A DNA stretch of 5,525 nucleotides from a bacterium (GTDB lineage Bacteria; JAMCPX01). Numbering within the stretch: position 1 is the stretch's first letter; the number at the start of each line of letters is the position of its first letter. The DNA lies in the NCBI GenBank assembly GCA_021787655.1, contig JAJYLM010000143.1, forward strand, positions 1-5,525, written 5' to 3'. The translations under genes were made by a program, and so were the position numbers. The notes under the pieces are model-generated. The model was not told the origin of the DNA. It was given only the letters and a program-made list of their open reading frames with translations, and made no database searches. Below, in pieces: positions 4,128 through 5,525 of the stretch.

Positions 4128-5525
4128 CTATTGGATTGGTATTGCCAAGACATTGTTGGTCGGACTATCCTGGCTCAGATAGAGCGTGGTAAATGTGTCG
4201 TTAAATGCAAACCCGCCGTTCAAGTTGGCTATGCCGGAAAGGTTTGCAAAGAGCGTGGAATCTCCGCTCGAAGGGACGTATTTATAGATGGTGCTCCTCG
4301 CCGAATCAAGGATATAAATATTACCCGCAGCGTCGAGCTTCATGCCCGATGGGCAGGAAAGCCCGGTCATGACAGTCGTCGTCATTGTTCCTGCAGCATT
4401 GATCCTGTAAACATCCCCGCTTGAACAGTCTCCGACATAAACGTTGCCCGCATTGTCACAGGCAATGGAAGTCGGTTTGGTAAAGCTTGATGAGAATAAG
4501 TCCGCAGTGCCGTTGCTTGCAACTGCATAGATCGTCCCATCGCTGCCATCCGCCACGTACAGCGGCCATGACTTTCCTGCACCCGAAAAGTACAGTGCAT
4601 CGGGACCGCTGCCGACTGCCGCAAAAGGATTCGGCGCGCCTCCGCCTGGAGGCACAATCATGATGTTGTTCCCTCCTGAGTTTGCCACATACAGATTGCC
4701 TGCTGTATCAAAAGCGACATCAAGAGGGCTGCTGAACCGTTTGGTACCTGAATAGCGAGATATTCCGCCTGCAGGGGTAAACGCATCAATATAGTTGTTG
4801 GAATTATAAACAGCGACGTAGACGTTCCCGGCGGTGTCGACGGTAATGCCTGCAGGGCTTGCAATCGATGCTGCCTTGCTGAACAGAGAGTACGGTGTGT
4901 ATTTGACCGGATTCGAATATGGTGTGTTCGCATAGACAGTGTCCACCACCACGTTGCCAAAGGTTGCGTTCGTGGGCACGGTCGCTACGATCGTGTTGTC
5001 TGTCCAGCTCTGCACGGTCCCCGGTAAGCCGTTGAACGTTACACTGCCCTGTGTCGTGGAAAAGTTGTACCCGGAAATAGTCATTGTAGTACCTGCCGGG
5101 ATTGCTGCGGGGGTAATGCTGTCGATGACAGGTACGTCGGCATAGACATAGACAAGAGCCCTGAAGCTGTTTGTTGTATAGAACCCGTTTATCGTGTTAA
5201 CCGATTGACCGCCTGCAGGTATGGTAAATCGTGAACCCGCTGTACCGGATGTAAACAACCATCCCCATGCTCCGTATGCCGGGTTGTTGACATACCAGCC
5301 TGTACCGAAATCAGGATTATAAACGGTAACGTTGGTTCCCATAAGAAGCTGATAAGCCTGGACTTCGACGCCCGTCCAGGGTTGTGTATCGTTATTGACG
5401 ATATATGCAGTGACAGTTATCAAATTGCCGTTATAGAAAGCGCCCCCTACCTGGAATATACCTGCTTTACCGCTAAAATTTTGTCTCGAATACGGAGGAG
5501 TTACATCTATTGATTGTACGTTAAC
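4128..5525 (-). CDS. IPT/TIG and NHL-repeat beta-propeller protein (5' end outside window)
   Basis: The frame is open from the right edge to the TAG at 4128-4130, giving 465 visible residues. A TTG at 5421-5423 could be mistaken for a start, but 34 further sense codons precede it, so the true start is outside the window. Residues about 1-130 are a beta-rich, Asn/Thr/aromatic-rich region of unknown family (W-T-G-V-E-V-Q-A-Y, then G-W-Y-V-N-N-P-A-Y-G-A-W-G-W). About 131-210 is an IPT/TIG immunoglobulin-like domain: P-V-I-D-S-I-T-P, G-T-T-M-T-I-S-G-Y-N-F, V-T-F-N-G, I-V-A-T-V-P. About 223-465 holds six NHL-type propeller blades built on the theme P-x-x-[IVM]-x-x-D-x-A-G-N-[VLI]-Y-V; clear copies start near residues 224, 267, 351 and 392, with degenerate ones near 308 and 436. 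There are no catalytic motifs. Such proteins are usually secreted or surface-bound and mediate binding, but the signal peptide would lie outside the window. The last residues, N-V-L-A-I-P-I-Q, look like the closing strand of the propeller, so the TAG is a natural end. Confidence 0.9.
   Translation of the reverse strand, partial: VNVQSIDVTPPYSRQNFSGKAGIFQVGGAFYNGNLITVTAYIVNNDTQPWTGVEVQAYQLLMGTNVTVYNPDFGTGWYVNNPAYGAWGWLFTSGTAGSRFTIPAGGQSVNTINGFYTTNSFRALVYVYADVPVIDSITPAAIPAGTTMTISGYNFSTTQGSVTFNGLPGTVQSWTDNTIVATVPTNATFGNVVVDTVYANTPYSNPVKYTPYSLFSKAASIASPAGITVDTAGNVYVAVYNSNNYIDAFTPAGGISRYSGTKRFSSPLDVAFDTAGNLYVANSGGNNIMIVPPGGGAPNPFAAVGSGPDALYFSGAGKSWPLYVADGSDGTIYAVASNGTADLFSSSFTKPTSIACDNAGNVYVGDCSSGDVYRINAAGTMTTTVMTGLSCPSGMKLDAAGNIYILDSARSTIYKYVPSSGDSTLFANLSGIANLNGGFAFNDTFTTLYLSQDSPTNNVLAIPIQ

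Noticed and set aside
3965..4153. 62-codon minus-strand ORF in another frame across the NHL stop and small peptide
   Set aside because: Its product is Arg/Lys/Ser/Thr-rich with no motif, and it overlaps the end of the NHL gene. The competing frame has the patterned F-x-x-P-x-L peptide.
5421..5423. TTG as the start codon of the NHL gene
   Set aside because: The frame stays open with sensible beta-rich protein sequence for 34 more codons to the window edge, and there is no ribosome site before the TTG. It is an internal leucine.

Overview
This 5.5 kb window carries four clear protein-coding genes and one probable small-peptide gene, all on the minus strand; both outer genes run off the window. 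The host is most likely a Gram-negative bacterium. The evidence is a lipobox-bearing signal peptide on a large lipase-like lipoprotein, Shine-Dalgarno sites of the AAGGAGG type, and roughly even base composition. Lipoproteins of this kind together with IPT plus NHL-repeat proteins recall Nitrospirota or Deltaproteobacteria-like environmental lineages. That placement is an impression from style, not a measurement.

In transcription order (right to left), the layout starts with the 3' 465 codons of an extracellular IPT/TIG plus NHL beta-propeller protein (stop at 4128-4130, open to the right edge). Next, 45 bases downstream and in the same frame, is a 62-codon ORF (3894-4082). Its second half matches the leader pattern of RRE-bound RiPP precursors (F-x-x-P-x-L ... 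T-x) followed by a short Gly/Ser-rich tail. A roughly 200-base gap with a good hairpin (3845-3872) follows. Then comes a full-length CinA-family protein (2426-3697), an intact-looking epoxide-hydrolase-type alpha/beta hydrolase (1402-2235), a 304-base gap, and the first 365 codons of a VolA/lipase-like lipoprotein (1-1097).

The genes do not form an obvious pathway. The outer two products act outside the cytoplasm, while the CinA-like protein and epoxide hydrolase should be cytoplasmic. The gaps (45, 196, 190 and 304 bases) suggest several transcription units rather than one tight operon.

The points most worth a second look are: the RiPP-precursor-like peptide behind the NHL gene; the CinA homologue, whose amidase domain has lost the ESCTGG serine and the Y-S-N-E-x-K segment while its N-terminal domain looks intact; and a 15-codon ORF with a near-perfect ribosome site that stops one base before the hydrolase start codon. 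No tRNA, rRNA, CRISPR array, transposase or insertion-sequence ends were seen.
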